From Leucobacter chromiireducens subsp. solipictus (GTDB lineage: Bacteria; Actinomycetota; Actinomycetes; Actinomycetales; Microbacteriaceae), in contig NZ_QYAC01000002.1 in assembly GCF_016758195.1 (NCBI RefSeq), positions 186,001 to 250,000 of the forward strand: a stretch of 64,000 bases of DNA. Direction: 5' to 3'. Below are positions 1 through 7,800 of the stretch, one piece after another; position 1 is the stretch's first letter; every line of letters starts with the position of its first letter. The position numbers and the translations under genes are program-made. The notes below the pieces were generated by a model that was given only the letters and a program-made list of their open reading frames with translations, did not search any database and was not told where the DNA came from.

Positions 1-1
1 C

Positions 2-513
2 CAGAAGACCGCGGCCGGCTACATCCTCCGCGTCGACGAGCACCAGGACGTCGAGCTCACGATCGAAACCAGCAGCGACCGGCAGATCCGTGAGGCGGCG
101 ATGCAGCGCCTCGACGCCGGCCTGCGCGTGATCGCGGCCGAGCACGCCGGGGCAGTGTTCTTCACGGCTGACGGGGAGCCGGAGTCGTTCGGCGCCGGCA
201 ACTACGTATTCACTCCGCTCGCAGACGGGAACGGGAAGCGGTTTGTGATCGATGAGCAGTTCGTCGGCACTGACTCGAGCGACGACGACCGTGTGCCGAA
301 CTCGTGGACGTGGGAAGCGGAACAGTACTTCTCTGAGCAGGGGTGCTGGGTGACGACCGCTGAGGGGAGTGCGGCCCTGATACGATCGAGCAGCTTCTCG
401 ACCAGGCGCGCGCCTGGGCGGCGGAGATCCCGCCGCCGGCACGATCGGCGCCGTGGCCGCACGCGACGATCGCCCCCGAGCAGACGACGCGGCCAAGCGG
501 CCCCACTTACTGA
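2..513 (+). CDS. Unrecognised protein, 5'-truncated by window edge, apparent frameshift
   Basis: The reading frame is open from base 2, so the true start lies outside the window. Up to about base 361 it encodes a plausible acidic, soluble protein (ends ...EQGCWVTTAEG). The same frame then degenerates into Arg/Ser-rich sequence, while the -1 frame from 364 continues plausibly (DTIEQLLDQARAWAAEIPPP) to a TGA at 511-513. The -1 frame has a stop at 361-363 and no start codon after it, so the two parts are best read as one gene joined at the GAGGGGAG tract (362-369); one extra G would restore it. No domain recognised. It lies 12 nt upstream of the response-regulator gene and probably shares its transcript. 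About 170 aa are visible if joined. Confidence 0.5.
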
Positions 514-525
514 AAGGCGACACCC

Positions 526-1212
526 TTGTCCCAGGCGACACCGATACCTGTTCTCCTCGTTGGGGAGGCGCTGCACATCGAGCACCTGGCGCTCCTGCAC
601 GATGGCTGGCAGGCGACTGTCGCCACGGCAGACGACATTCCTGCACGCGACATGTCGCGACACGACATCCTGGTCGTCGACGCGGATCCGGCAAGCGACA
701 CTGCCCAGGCGACCGTCGCCGCCGCGCGCAGCGCGGGGTTCACGGGGCCCGTGCTCTACCTGACCGACCGGAAGGACGTGTCGGGCGTCACGGGGATCGG
801 GGACGCGTTTCTGACTCGCCCGTACAGTGTCGAGCAGCTCGCGGCCCGCCTGCGGGAACTCGTACGCCATGCCCCCGAGGTTCGAGGGGACCGCCCCGAC
901 CCGATCATCCGGGTCGGGGATCTCGCCTTGAACGAGGACACCCGTGAGGTGCACCGCGGCGACACCCGTCTCGCGCTCTCGGGCACTGAGTACGAGCTGC
1001 TGCGGTTCCTGATGCGAAACCCCGGGCGCGCGCATTCCAAGGCGCAGATCCTGGACCGTGTGTGGCCGCTCGGCTCCTCGAGCAAGCACTCCGTGGTCGA
1101 GCTCTACACCTCTTACGTCCGCAAGCACGTCGACGAGGGACGAGACGAGCCGATGCTCGTCACCGTCTACGGCGTCGGCTACCGGCTCAACCAGTCGGCC
1201 ATCACACGCTGA
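526..1212 (+). CDS. OmpR/PhoB-type response regulator with degenerate receiver
   Basis: 228 aa, TTG start preceded by GAAAGG. Residues 1-115 match a receiver fold and residues about 125-225 an OmpR-type winged helix (TEYELLRFLMRNPGR, then SVVELYTSYVRKH and VYGVGYRL). The receiver is unusual. The acidic pair normally seen after strand 1 (VDDE) is replaced by VGEA, and the conserved Lys of the TKPF motif is Arg (LTRPYSVEQL). An Asp is kept in DILVVDADP. Loss of the acidic pocket suggests phosphate-independent or atypical control, as known for other OmpR-family orphans. No histidine kinase is adjacent. As an element-borne DNA-binding regulator it could control element genes; the target is unknown. 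Confidence 0.85.
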   Translation: MSQATPIPVLLVGEALHIEHLALLHDGWQATVATADDIPARDMSRHDILVVDADPASDTAQATVAAARSAGFTGPVLYLTDRKDVSGVTGIGDAFLTRPYSVEQLAARLRELVRHAPEVRGDRPDPIIRVGDLALNEDTREVHRGDTRLALSGTEYELLRFLMRNPGRAHSKAQILDRVWPLGSSSKHSVVELYTSYVRKHVDEGRDEPMLVTVYGVGYRLNQSAITR

Positions 1213-1226
1213 CAGCAGGCACACGG

Positions 1227-1421
1227 ATGAAAGCAACAACGTATTCGGTCAAGTGCACCGGGTGCGGTGCTCTTGAGGAGAAACGCGTCGAAGGAGAAGA
1301 CGCCCCCGCGTTCAACCTCTTCCCCGTGCGGACCGAGATCGAGGCCGGTGCGCGGGTGCCGCGAGCGGAGTGCCCGCTCTGCGGCTCTCGATGCGCGACG
1401 AGCGCACACCCCACACCGTAA
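1227..1421 (+). CDS. Small zinc-ribbon protein (64 aa)
   Basis: ATG start 14 nt after the regulator stop, so probably co-transcribed with it. The protein has two Cys pairs, CTGC near the N-terminus and CPLC near the C-terminus, separated by about 40 residues: a four-Cys zinc-ribbon arrangement. No catalytic domain is visible. Such small zinc ribbons are common on actinobacterial plasmids and conjugative elements without known function. A strong hairpin terminator follows directly. Confidence 0.65.
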   Translation: MKATTYSVKCTGCGALEEKRVEGEDAPAFNLFPVRTEIEAGARVPRAECPLCGSRCATSAHPTP

Positions 1422-1430
1422 CCTCTGGCA

Positions 1431-1472
1431 GCACTGAGGCCCCGCTCCAAGCTCGGAGCGGGGCCTCAGTGC
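1431..1472. terminator. Bidirectional hairpin terminator
   Basis: Perfect 18-bp inverted repeat (left arm starts GCACTGAGGCCCCG) with a 6-nt loop, between the plus-strand zinc-ribbon gene ending at 1421 and the minus-strand gene ending at 1484. Position and symmetry suggest it stops transcription from both sides. The plus side is followed by GTTCTTGA rather than a clean U-run. Confidence 0.8.
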
Positions 1473-1483
1473 GTTCTTGAGGT

Positions 1484-1978
1484 CTAGGCGGTGTTCTCGC
1501 AGGCGTATTCGTTCTCGGGGAGCCCTGGGTCCGCGAGCAGGTCGACGAGCATGCCGGGGGTCGCTTCGCGGTTGTCGATCCACCACTTCGCGAGATCGAT
1601 ACGGCGCGCGAGCTCGAGCACTTGTTCGTCGAAGTCGGCGTCGTCGAGATCTCCTTCCTGCACGAGCGCGTCGTAGCCGTCACGGAGGGCCTTGAAGCGA
1701 CAGTCGATCGCCCAATCCACCTGCTTGTCGCTGCCACGGAGGATCGGGAGCCCCGACCGTTCCTGATCCTCGAGCGCGTCCTGGTGCAACTGGTCCCACT
1801 CGGCCTTCAGCTCCTTCGAGACCTTCCGTTTGCTGCTGGCGCGGAAGCAGTTGAAGCAGGGGCGGGTCTTCAGCCAGTCGACTTTGCCGGCGCGCTGCCC
1901 GGCGGGAATGTCGCTGAGGTCGCGCGTCTCCTCGTGACCGCACTTGTGCTCGATGTCGAATGTCGTCGGGATGCTCAT
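1484..1978 (-). CDS. Conserved-looking hypothetical with N-terminal zinc-binding motif
   Basis: 164 aa. The ATG at 1976-1978 is chosen because GGAGG lies just upstream on the minus strand; the longer in-frame start would read through repeats. The N-terminus contains CGHEE and CFNC (Cys/His pairs about 30 residues apart), a likely zinc site resembling a minimal treble-clef or ribbon. The rest is acidic and helical (RIDLAKWWIDNREATPGM). No enzyme motif recognised. It converges on the regulator gene pair and shares the hairpin at 1431-1472. Its upstream region is the TGTCGC-rich stretch. Confidence 0.65.
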   Translation of the reverse strand: MSIPTTFDIEHKCGHEETRDLSDIPAGQRAGKVDWLKTRPCFNCFRASSKRKVSKELKAEWDQLHQDALEDQERSGLPILRGSDKQVDWAIDCRFKALRDGYDALVQEGDLDDADFDEQVLELARRIDLAKWWIDNREATPGMLVDLLADPGLPENEYACENTA

Positions 1979-1995
1979 CGGGTCCTCCGGTTCGG

Positions 1996-2793
1996 TGTCG
2001 CAACGTTCCGCGATGTCGCGATGTCGCGATGTCGCTGTGTCGCGGATTGTTGGGTGGGGTGGTGTTGGCACTTGTCGTCATATGTCGCTGTCGCACTTTG
2101 GGGGATGTCGCCGGCCGTTCCGGCCTGGCGCCATTCCCCGTGTCGCCTGCGATGTAAGGGGAGAGGGGCGGGGCGGCATCAGGGCTGTCGCGTATCCGGT
2201 TGCTCTGTGGTCTGGGTGTCGCTCTGCGCCGCGGCGGATGTCGCGTGTCCTGTGTCTCGAGTCGCGACACGCACGAGGCGGGCGCGGATGTCGCCGAGTC
2301 GGAAGTACTGCGACACCTTCGAGGGGACGCCGCTTGCGATCCATGTCGTGTAGCCGCTGTCGCTCACGGTCGCGACACCGTTCGCTGACGCGAGGTCCTC
2401 GATGGTCCAGATGTCGCGTGCTGTGTCGCGTCGCAGTCGCGCGTGCGTGCGCGACAACGACCGCGACGGGTCCGGCAGGGACACCGGTGTCGCGTCGCCT
2501 GTTGCATCCGGGCGTCGCCCGATGACGACATCGTGAGACGGGAGCGACACGACCACGCCGCTCTCGAGCTCGACCGCCCACCCTGTCGCGACACGCGACA
2601 CGATGGTCGCTTCATCGGCGGCGTCGCCGCGCGACACCCGACTGATGCGTGTCGCCTCGTCACGACCCGACGCCTCACTCGCGGCAGCGGGCGCGATCGG
2701 GGTTGCGAACGCGGTCGGTGCGACGACGGCTACCGGCCGGCTGGCCGAGAACACCGGCATCGCCTCCACCGGGCCTCCCGCCGGCGGTGTCGC
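1996..2793. repeat. Dense TGTCGC/GCGACA hexamer cluster
   Basis: By eye I count about 20 TGTCGC and 8 GCGACA occurrences in roughly 800 bp, with a near-tandem run at 2011-2045 (GCGATGTC repeated three times, then GCTGTGTC). Random expectation at this GC content is below one. The motif crosses the intergenic gap 1979-2178 and continues into the FHA-protein gene, where it spells Ala-Thr, Arg-Asp-Thr and Val-Ala and forces the rare Thr codon ACA. A few further copies lie in the regulator gene (500-980). Elsewhere in the element it appears about once per kb. Confidence 0.75.
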
Positions 2794-3066
2794 CGCCCAC
2801 GGGGCAGACGGGGCCGTGACCACGTTCGTGCTCTGCTTCTTCCGTCGTTTCTTCCCTCCAGCGGCGGGTGGCGCAATCGCGACGGGGCGCGGATGCTCGG
2901 TCTCCGCCAGCGTGCGCGGCGTGTACGTAGCGAGGCGCTGCATATCGAGTCCGCAGCTCGTGCAGAGCTCATCACCGGTCGCGACGAGTTGCGGGAGGAA
3001 GCAGAACGGGCACGTCACCGGCCGGGCCTGTGACGCCCCAGGGGGAGTTGCTGTCGTATCGCTCAT
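2179..3066 (-). CDS. Zinc-ribbon/FHA-domain protein
   Basis: About 295 aa from the ATG at 3064-3066; an alternative GTG at 3115-3117 has a better Shine-Dalgarno (GAAGGTG) and would add 17 residues. The N-terminus has a four-Cys ribbon (CPFC...CTSC). After a low-complexity Ala/Pro/Thr linker with a lysine patch (GKKRRKKQ), residues about 185-260 form a forkhead-associated domain: IGRRPD, SRTHARL and SANGV are the usual Gly-Arg, Ser-x-x-His and Asn-Gly phosphothreonine-binding positions. FHA domains bind pThr, usually on Ser/Thr-kinase substrates; no kinase is in this window. The gene is saturated with GCGACA/TGTCGC hexamers. Confidence 0.75.
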   Translation of the reverse strand: MSDTTATPPGASQARPVTCPFCFLPQLVATGDELCTSCGLDMQRLATYTPRTLAETEHPRPVAIAPPAAGGKKRRKKQSTNVVTAPSAPWAATPPAGGPVEAMPVFSASRPVAVVAPTAFATPIAPAAASEASGRDEATRISRVSRGDAADEATIVSRVATGWAVELESGVVVSLPSHDVVIGRRPDATGDATPVSLPDPSRSLSRTHARLRRDTARDIWTIEDLASANGVATVSDSGYTTWIASGVPSKVSQYFRLGDIRARLVRVATRDTGHATSAAAQSDTQTTEQPDTRQP

Positions 3067-3367
3067 ACCCGACGAAGGGGTGAGGCGCGCACCTTGGAGG
3101 GGGAAGTGCCCCCTCACATCGTCACCTTCATCAATCCTGATGCTCTCCCAATCGCATACATCGTCGTCCGTCCTCCGTCCGTCCCCACTCCTGCCTGCAG
3201 CAGCTCTGCTGCTGCCCTGCCCGGCTCCACTGCGTTTCGCCGGACTTTCTCCTTACACGACTGGCATTCGAGGGTTTGTGCGTCCCGCGTTGCGTGACAC
3301 GAGCTGCGCGCGCCCGCGCATCTTCTCTACGAACAAGCACTTCAAGAGACAGCGCTGGAGGTACAAA

Positions 3368-3706
3368 ATGACTTTCCCCATAACCGTGATTCAGCTCGAA
3401 GCCCGCCCCGTAGAGACCCACACTGTGCTCTTCCCAGACGTCGATGAGGACACCGGCCGGCAGCTGCGCAGCATCAGCTACGGGACACCAGAGGGAGCTC
3501 TCAGCGCGTGGCGCGACGCGGGCGTCACAGCTCAGGACATCGTCACTACCGATGCCCGCATCCGCGCGCTCCGCAACATCCTCTTCGACCTCGAGCACGC
3601 GTTCGCGGAACACGGCAGCATCGGCGTCACCCTGGCGCTCGCGCGGCGGGACCGAGATCGAGCACAGGCCCGGTTCAACCATGCCGCCAACGAATTCGAT
3701 GCCTAA
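3368..3706 (+). CDS. Hypothetical protein (112 aa)
   Basis: ATG start with GGAGG at about 3357-3361. The protein is soluble and acidic, with a predicted beta-rich N-terminal half (PITVIQLEARPVETHTVLFPDVDED) and a helical C-terminal half (RIRALRNILFDLEHAFAEH). No family recognised. It is the first gene of the plus-strand run leading to the relaxase; the gap to the next gene is 37 nt. The 300 nt upstream (3067-3367), between divergent genes, should hold promoters but shows no motif I would name. Confidence 0.6.
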   Translation: MTFPITVIQLEARPVETHTVLFPDVDEDTGRQLRSISYGTPEGALSAWRDAGVTAQDIVTTDARIRALRNILFDLEHAFAEHGSIGVTLALARRDRDRAQARFNHAANEFDA

Positions 3707-3743
3707 ACACGACCATCATCAACCCGAATTGAAGGAGAACCCC

Positions 3744-4376
3744 ATGCAGATCGAGAACACCCAGCAACTCCGCCGATCCCTCGCCTGGCTCAAGAACGCA
3801 GCGGGCATCGACGACGACTACATCAAGCGATGGTCGCCGGCCGAGTGGGAAGCCTGGCAGTCAGCGATGCTCGCAGACGCGCACGGCGACAACCCGGCCG
3901 TGCCGGACTGGATGAACCCGATCATCCGGGGAAAATGGCACAACGACTTCACGCTCCCGTTCCCGCAGGTCGGGCAGCTCCTCCCATCCGCACACCCGTG
4001 GTTCATGGAAGCGCTGCAGCGCCCTGATTTCTCACTGAGCGTGACAGAGCCCATCGACTACGAATTTCCTCAGCTCTCACAGATCGAAGCGGTCTACAAC
4101 GAGGCGATGCTTCGCGCGTGGACCCCGCTCCTCTCGCTCATGCTCCAGCCCACCCGCACACCCGGTGTTATTGATGGCGCGGTCGAAGCGCTCTACATCG
4201 TCGCGCCTACGGCCGCGTCCGAGGATGTCGCTGAGCTGATGCGATCCCACGACCTGCCGGATATTTCGACTCGGCTCAAAGGTCCGAGCCGCAGTGGCCG
4301 TGACCTGCTCGCGTGGGTGGGCCTGCCGATGCCTGAAGGTGACATTGTCGCCTGGGGCTCCGAGTGGATCTACTAA
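3744..4376 (+). CDS. Hypothetical protein (210 aa)
   Basis: ATG start with AAGGAG 7 nt upstream. Soluble and Trp-rich (WSPAEWEAWQ, PDWMNPIIRGKWHND), with no membrane segment or signal peptide. The C-terminal part has regular helices (AASEDVAELMRSHDLPDISTRL). No domain recognised. It sits between an unknown gene and a zinc-finger gene in the operon leading to the relaxase, so a role in transfer or element maintenance is possible but unproven. Confidence 0.6.
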   Translation: MQIENTQQLRRSLAWLKNAAGIDDDYIKRWSPAEWEAWQSAMLADAHGDNPAVPDWMNPIIRGKWHNDFTLPFPQVGQLLPSAHPWFMEALQRPDFSLSVTEPIDYEFPQLSQIEAVYNEAMLRAWTPLLSLMLQPTRTPGVIDGAVEALYIVAPTAASEDVAELMRSHDLPDISTRLKGPSRSGRDLLAWVGLPMPEGDIVAWGSEWIY

Positions 4377-4397
4377 GCAGGGCGGGGGAATGGCGCT

Positions 4398-4874
4398 GTG
4401 AAGACACGAGGCCAACGAGACTTCGAGGCTCGGATCCGCAAATCTCGCGGTGTCGCCCATCCTGCGGCCCCTGTCACGGGTGCCGCAGGATGGGCGACCC
4501 GGTGCGCCCGCACGGATTGTGACCGGACCTTCCTCACTCCCACAAAGCAGCGAAAATACTGCAGCACCCAGTGCCGCCGCATCACCGAGCAAGCCAAGCA
4601 TCGCCGCGTCGAGGTGCTCGCCGGGATGCTGCTCTACAGCTGCGCCGCGGAACGCTGCAGCAAAGTGTTCCTCCCCGACCCGCACGCACCCCACCAGGTG
4701 TACTGCTCGGCCCGCTGCCGCAAGCGGGACCACCGCGCCATGAGCGATCTTTCTTCTCCCACGTGCGTCTGGTGCACGAAACCACTCCCGCAGGAGAAGA
4801 CCCGGCGACGTAGCTACTGCGGCCCCACATGCCGCAAACGCGCGCAGCGCGCAGCAGAGAAAGACGAAAACTGA
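4398..4874 (+). CDS. Triple zinc-finger-like protein upstream of relaxase
   Basis: 158 aa, GTG start 21 nt after the previous stop. Three similar Cys clusters follow in order: CARTDC...YCSTQCR (about 35-60), CAAERC...YCSARCR (about 80-110) and CVWC...YCGPTCR (about 120-150). Each has a Cys pair, a basic stretch and a second Cys pair about 15-20 residues on, as in short treble-clef/FCS-type fingers. Such a protein could bind nucleic acid. Its stop is 2 nt before the relaxase ATG, so the two are probably translated together, suggesting an accessory relaxosome role (inference). The gene contains a perfect 17-bp inverted repeat (4452-4498). Confidence 0.6.
   Translation: MKTRGQRDFEARIRKSRGVAHPAAPVTGAAGWATRCARTDCDRTFLTPTKQRKYCSTQCRRITEQAKHRRVEVLAGMLLYSCAAERCSKVFLPDPHAPHQVYCSARCRKRDHRAMSDLSSPTCVWCTKPLPQEKTRRRSYCGPTCRKRAQRAAEKDEN
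4452..4498. repeat. 17-bp perfect inverted repeat, possible oriT-type hairpin
   Basis: Arms at 4452-4468 and 4482-4498 (GTCGCCCATCCTGCGGC and its exact complement) with a 13-nt spacer. Because of the symmetry, both strands encode the same peptide (AHPAAPVTGAAGWAT). It lies about 380 nt upstream of the relaxase gene, where the transfer origin of many conjugative elements is found, but it is inside an ORF and no nic sequence is recognised. Confidence 0.45.
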
Positions 4875-4876
4875 TC

Positions 4877-7800
4877 ATGCTGACTGTCACACTCATCGGC
4901 GCATCACGTGACGCCTGGGGGTATCTCCTGAACACGGTCGCAGATGAACACACCATCGACCGTGCTGAGGGGAAGGCCGCGTACTACATGGCGAACGGCA
5001 CCCCACCAGGAGCCTGGATCGGCACCGGCGCAACCGCGCTCGGTTTAGAAGCCGGCCGGCAGGTCGCAGAGGAGGAGCTACAGGCCCTCTTCGGGGACGG
5101 CACCCACCCGCTAACAGGATCCACCTTGGGACGAAAGTTCAACACTGTCGCCCCGCTGGAAAAACGAATCCAGCAACGCATCCAGGAGGCCGCGGCCGCC
5201 CCCGAAAACCAGGGCCTTGGCCCAGAAGAATTCGAGGAGCTCGGGGACCAGATCCGGCAGAAAGTGAGCGCCGAGAAGACCACACAATCTGTTGCCGGAT
5301 TCGAGTTCGTGTTCTCCCCACCCAAGAGCGTGTCTTCCTGGTGGGCGCTCGCCGACCCCGAACTGAAAGACGAGATCCGTAAGGCCCACCAGGCCGCAAT
5401 CGAAGCGACCATCACGAAGCTTGAAACTGACATCGTTCGCACCCGCACCGGCGCCGACGGCATCGCCCAGGCCCACGTGCGCGGCATCACTGCCGCCCTG
5501 TTTGACCATTGGGATTCCCGGGACGGCGACCCGCAACTCCACACCCACATGCTCGTCTCGAACCGAGTCCAGGGAGAGGACGGGAGATGGCGCACGATAG
5601 ATTCCCGCTGGTCGCTCATGCCCGCAGTAGCGACCGCCGGCGCGTACTACGACACCGTCTTAATGGATGAGCTGTCCGCCCGTTTCGGTGTCGAGTGGAC
5701 CGTCGAAGACGTGTTGCAGAAGCCAGAAGCGTATCGGGACTGGCTAGTGGATGCGTCACGTCCGGATACGCCGGCCGCACGTCAACAGTTCGCGATTGAT
5801 TCCGGCACGAACCCGGGCTCGGTGAAGTGGCAGATCGATGGGGTCCCGAAGACGCTCATTGATGAATACTCCACCCGCTCCCAGAAGATCAGGACTGTCA
5901 AAGACCAGATGGTCGCCGATTATGTCGCAAAGAATGGCAAGCAGCCCAGCGCTCGCACAGTGATCAAGTTCCGACAGATGGCGACCCTCGCAACCCGATC
6001 AGCGAAAAAGCACCGCTCACTACGGGACCTCACTCAGAGCTGGCGGGACCGTGCTCGAGCGCACGTCGGGGACTCCTTCCTGTTCGCAGACCGTCTCCTC
6101 GATGCGGGGAGGACCGTGAAAGCCGATCTTCCGCTGTGGTCGTTCCGCCACGATGACGTTGACGATGACGCGACCAGGGACGCCGCCGAATACGTGCTGC
6201 ACACCCTTGCGACGTCTCGGTCGACGTGGGGGAGACGCAACGCGGAGACCGCGGCGCTGCGCGCGATCGCCGGCTGGAGGTTCCGTTCCCCAGAAGACCG
6301 CGACCAAACGGTGAAGCGCGTGGTCGCGCTCGTCATTTCCCAAGCCATCCCGCTCACCCCGAAAAACCATCTCCGGACCCCGCACCGGTTCCACACCGCG
6401 GACGGGGAGAACATGTTCCATCCCGAAGCGCGGGACCTCTTCACGACCCGGGAAGTGTGGGACGCAGAAGACCGCCTGCTCGAGGGGGGAAAGCTCAAGA
6501 ATCAGGGGATAAGCATCGAGCAGACGGTCGTTGCCGAGCGTATCTCAACGCCGACACAATTGGAAGGACGGATCCTCTCCGACGATCAGGCCGCAGCGGT
6601 CGAGAACATCCTCACCAGCGGCCGTCAGATCGACATCCTCGTGGGCCCCGCAGGAGCGGGGAAGACCACAAGCCTCGAAAAGCTCCGCGAGATATGGGAA
6701 CACCAACACGGGGCTGGGAGCGTTCGCGGACTCGCGCCGACTGCGCGTGCTGCGGAAGTACTCGCAGAGTCGCTCGGGATCGGGACTGAGAACACCGCGA
6801 AATGGCTCCACGAGACCGCACGCGGCACCGACACCAAAGAAGTATTCAGCTACGAACTTCGCCCAGGAGATCTCATGATCGTTGACGAAGCTTCAATCGC
6901 CGGTACGCTCGCGCTCGATGAGCTCCGCGAGCAGGCGGACCGGGCCGGCGCGAAGCTCCTCATGGTGGGGGACTGGGCGCAGCTCGCTGCGGTTGACGCC
7001 GGCGGCGCGTTCGGACTCCTCGCCTCCGACCGCACCGACGTCGCGGAACTGATCAATCTGCACCGCTTTAAATCCGACTGGGAAGCTGACGCATCGAAGC
7101 TGCTTCGCCTTGGTAAGACTGCGGGCCTTGACCCGTACCTCGAGCACGGACGCATCACCGCAGGACTTGACGAGACCATCATCGCCGATGCGGTCGACGC
7201 GTGGAAAGAAGACGAGCAGACCCTGAACGATGAGGGTGACGCGCACCTGGTGTCGCTCCTGATCGCGCCCACTAACGAGATGGTGGAACGCCTCAACGGG
7301 ATCGCACGGGCTTGGCGAATCGAACAGGGCCATGTTGATGCCACCCAGACCGCGGTGATCGCATCCGGTGCGGCATCACCTGGGGATCGCATCGTGACAC
7401 GGCAGAACGCGCGCACGCTGCGCACCGACCACGACAGATGGGTGAAAAACAACGACGAATGGGTCGTCGCCGGCATTAATCCCGACACCGGCGACATCGT
7501 TGCGGTCTCGGGGGAGGAATACGTGACCCTCCCCGCGGACTACTGCCGGGACCACGTGCAGCTCGCCTACGCGACCACCGCCCACCGCTCCCAGGGACGC
7601 ACCGTCGACACCGCGCACACGATCGTTGATTCCAGCGCGTCTCGGGAAACGTTCTACGTCGCCATGACCCGCGGAAAGCTCTCAAACCGCGCATACGTCA
7701 TCACCGATGAGGACGGGGCGATGGGGGACCCCGCAGCGCTCGGGATGACACGCACCTGGCGGGAAACCCTCGAACACGTGGTGCTGCGTAAGGGCGGCGA

